From Methylotenera_A sp036676175 (GTDB taxonomy: Bacteria > Pseudomonadota > Gammaproteobacteria > Burkholderiales > Methylophilaceae): a stretch of 6,121 nucleotides of DNA. Where the stretch lies: assembly GCA_036676175.1 (NCBI GenBank), contig JAKFDL010000066.1, positions 1-6,121 on the forward strand, in the 5' to 3' direction. The notes below the pieces were generated by a model that was not told the DNA's origin, ran no database searches, and worked only from the letters and a program-made list of their open reading frames with translations. How positions within the stretch are numbered: position 1 is the stretch's first letter; the number at the start of each line of letters is the position of its first letter. The position numbers and the translations under genes are program-made. This document shows positions 4,905-6,121 of the stretch, in pieces.

Positions 4905-6121
4905 ATGACTGCCTCTAACACCATCGAAACATTCATCCCCAGTAAAGACGCCTCTCTCGAATCTTCCATCGCCACACTGCAAGCCAAACTATTAGCGCTG
5001 AATATTCATATTGAAGAAAAATCTTGGCTAAACGAAATTGAAGGTATTTGGTCGGTGCATGTCATTGATAAAGATTGCACTCGTCTCTTTACTAACGGCA
5101 AAGGCGCATCGCAACTGGCCGCTAGGGCAAGCGCACTCGGTGAATATTTTGAGCGCTTAAGTACCAATTACTTTTGGACACACTTTTACTTAGGCGAAAA
5201 AATCGCCAACAAAGCCTTCGTGCATTATCCAAATGAGCAATGGATTCCCCTCAAAAACGACAAATGGCCAAAAGAATTACTCACACCTGAACTGCAAGAA
5301 TTTTATAACCCAGAAGGCACCTGCCCTGCCAACAATTTGATTGATTTAAATTCTGGCAACAAAGCGCGTGGCATTTGTGCAATCCCTTATACGCGTTTAC
5401 GCGATGGTAAAAGCGTATTGTTTCCAGTCAACTTAATCGGTAATCTTTATGTCAGCAACGGCATGAGTGCTGGCAACACTATGATGGAAGCGCGCACGCA
5501 GGCATTGGCAGAAATTTTTGAGCGCGATATTAAGTACAAAATCATTCGCGAAGGCATTTGCCTGCCAGATGTGCCTGAAAGCGTCTTAAATCGTTACCCA
5601 CGTATTGCGGCGGGCATTAAAGGGTTGCGCGATGCAGGTTACGGTATTTTAGTAAAAGATGCTTCGCTTGGCGGCCAATATCCGGTGATGAATGTCACCC
5701 TATTACACCCTGAAGATCAAGGTTGTTTTGCAAGCTTTGGTGCCCATCCGCGTTTTGAAGTTGCTTTAGAACGCGCATTGACAGAGCTATTACAAGGCCG
5801 CGCCATGGATAGTCTGAAGGGCTTTGTAGCACCAGGCTTTGATATGGAAGAAATCGCTGATTCACAGAACCTGGAAATTCATTTTGTGGATTCCAGTGGC
5901 GTGATTAGCTGGGACTTTTTACGCAGCACACCAGATTACGAATTTGTAGACTGGAATTTCGGCAAGACGACAGAAGAAGATTACAACTGGTGCGTCAATA
6001 CCATCCATAACAGCGGCCACGATATGTACATCGCAGATTTCACCCATTTAGGCGTATACGCCTGCCGCATTTTTGTGCCTGGTATGAGTGAAATTTACCC
6101 AGTAGAAGAATTGCAATGGGA
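4905..6121 (+). CDS. ycaO: YcaO-type ATP-dependent protein, E. coli YcaO orthologue (partial, N-terminal 405 aa)
   Basis: YcaO-fold enzymes use ATP to activate peptide backbone amides. E. coli YcaO, the closest relative I recognise, is linked to RimO-dependent beta-methylthiolation of ribosomal protein S12 rather than to peptide antibiotic synthesis. Similarity runs from the N-terminus (ETFIPSKDASLESSIA, 8-23, against TFIPGKDAALEDSIA in E. coli). The YcaO domain shows TNGKGAS (63-69), ASALGEYFERLSTNY (75-89) and ALAEIFERDIKYKI (200-213), the Glu-rich ATP/Mg-binding helices, then IGNLYVSNGMSAGNT (178-192), SLGGQYPV (254-261), SFGAHPRFEVALERALTEL (277-295), and VDSSGVISWD (328-337). The E. coli protein is about 586 residues, so roughly 180 are beyond the window edge, including the C-terminal tetratricopeptide-like part. 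The start is fixed by an in-frame TAA at 4893-4895; ATG 4905 is the first start after it. A weak AAAG (4894-4897) precedes it. It lies 64 nt after dhaK. Confidence 0.95.
   Translation, partial: MTASNTIETFIPSKDASLESSIATLQAKLLALNIHIEEKSWLNEIEGIWSVHVIDKDCTRLFTNGKGASQLAARASALGEYFERLSTNYFWTHFYLGEKIANKAFVHYPNEQWIPLKNDKWPKELLTPELQEFYNPEGTCPANNLIDLNSGNKARGICAIPYTRLRDGKSVLFPVNLIGNLYVSNGMSAGNTMMEARTQALAEIFERDIKYKIIREGICLPDVPESVLNRYPRIAAGIKGLRDAGYGILVKDASLGGQYPVMNVTLLHPEDQGCFASFGAHPRFEVALERALTELLQGRAMDSLKGFVAPGFDMEEIADSQNLEIHFVDSSGVISWDFLRSTPDYEFVDWNFGKTTEEDYNWCVNTIHNSGHDMYIADFTHLGVYACRIFVPGMSEIYPVEELQW

Noticed and set aside
4905..6121. YcaO as part of a thiazole/oxazole-modified peptide cluster
   Set aside because: The sequence matches the E. 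coli housekeeping-type YcaO, and no precursor peptide, dehydrogenase or partner protein lies nearby.

Overview
The window looks like the trailing (3') edge of a chromosomal integron cassette array that runs into ordinary housekeeping or metabolic genes of a mid-GC proteobacterium. The mixture of a PPK2 polyphosphate kinase, a split dihydroxyacetone kinase and an E. coli-type YcaO fits a beta- or gammaproteobacterium. A Methylophilaceae-like betaproteobacterium is my best guess, from gene content and moderate GC only, so it is weakly held.

Positions 1-692 (integron part): the left edge carries what looks like the right half of an attC site (about 11-30). It is followed by a small cassette with a 45-codon ORF for a single-pass membrane peptide (47-184) and a complete 58-bp attC (194-251). 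Next comes a cassette encoding a DUF2784 membrane protein (259-666). A 16-bp exact copy of the attC left half (677-692) follows that gene, but no matching right half is found. All cassette genes read left to right with attC downstream, so the integrase and attI, if present, should lie to the left of this window.

Positions 693-2426: a class I SAM-dependent methyltransferase (803-1606, visibly more GC-rich than its neighbours) ends 4 nt from the stop codon of the convergent ppk2 gene (1611-2426, minus strand). The AT-rich 120-bp divergent region 2427-2546 holds a 10-bp inverted repeat beside the ppk2 ribosome-binding site.

Positions 2547-6121 (all plus strand): an exported single-domain cupin (2547-2978), dhaL (3031-3681), dhaK (3842-4840) and the first 405 codons of ycaO (4905 to the window end). 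DhaL and DhaK together make the DhaK/DhaL core of dihydroxyacetone kinase; the DhaM phosphodonor subunit is not in the window. YcaO is an ATP-dependent enzyme linked in E. coli to beta-methylthiolation of ribosomal protein S12. The cupin, Dha and YcaO genes are collinear, but their spacing (52, 160 and 64 nt) and the small hairpins between them leave open whether they form one transcript.

No tRNA, rRNA, CRISPR array or insertion sequence was seen, and no gap exceeds 300 bases.
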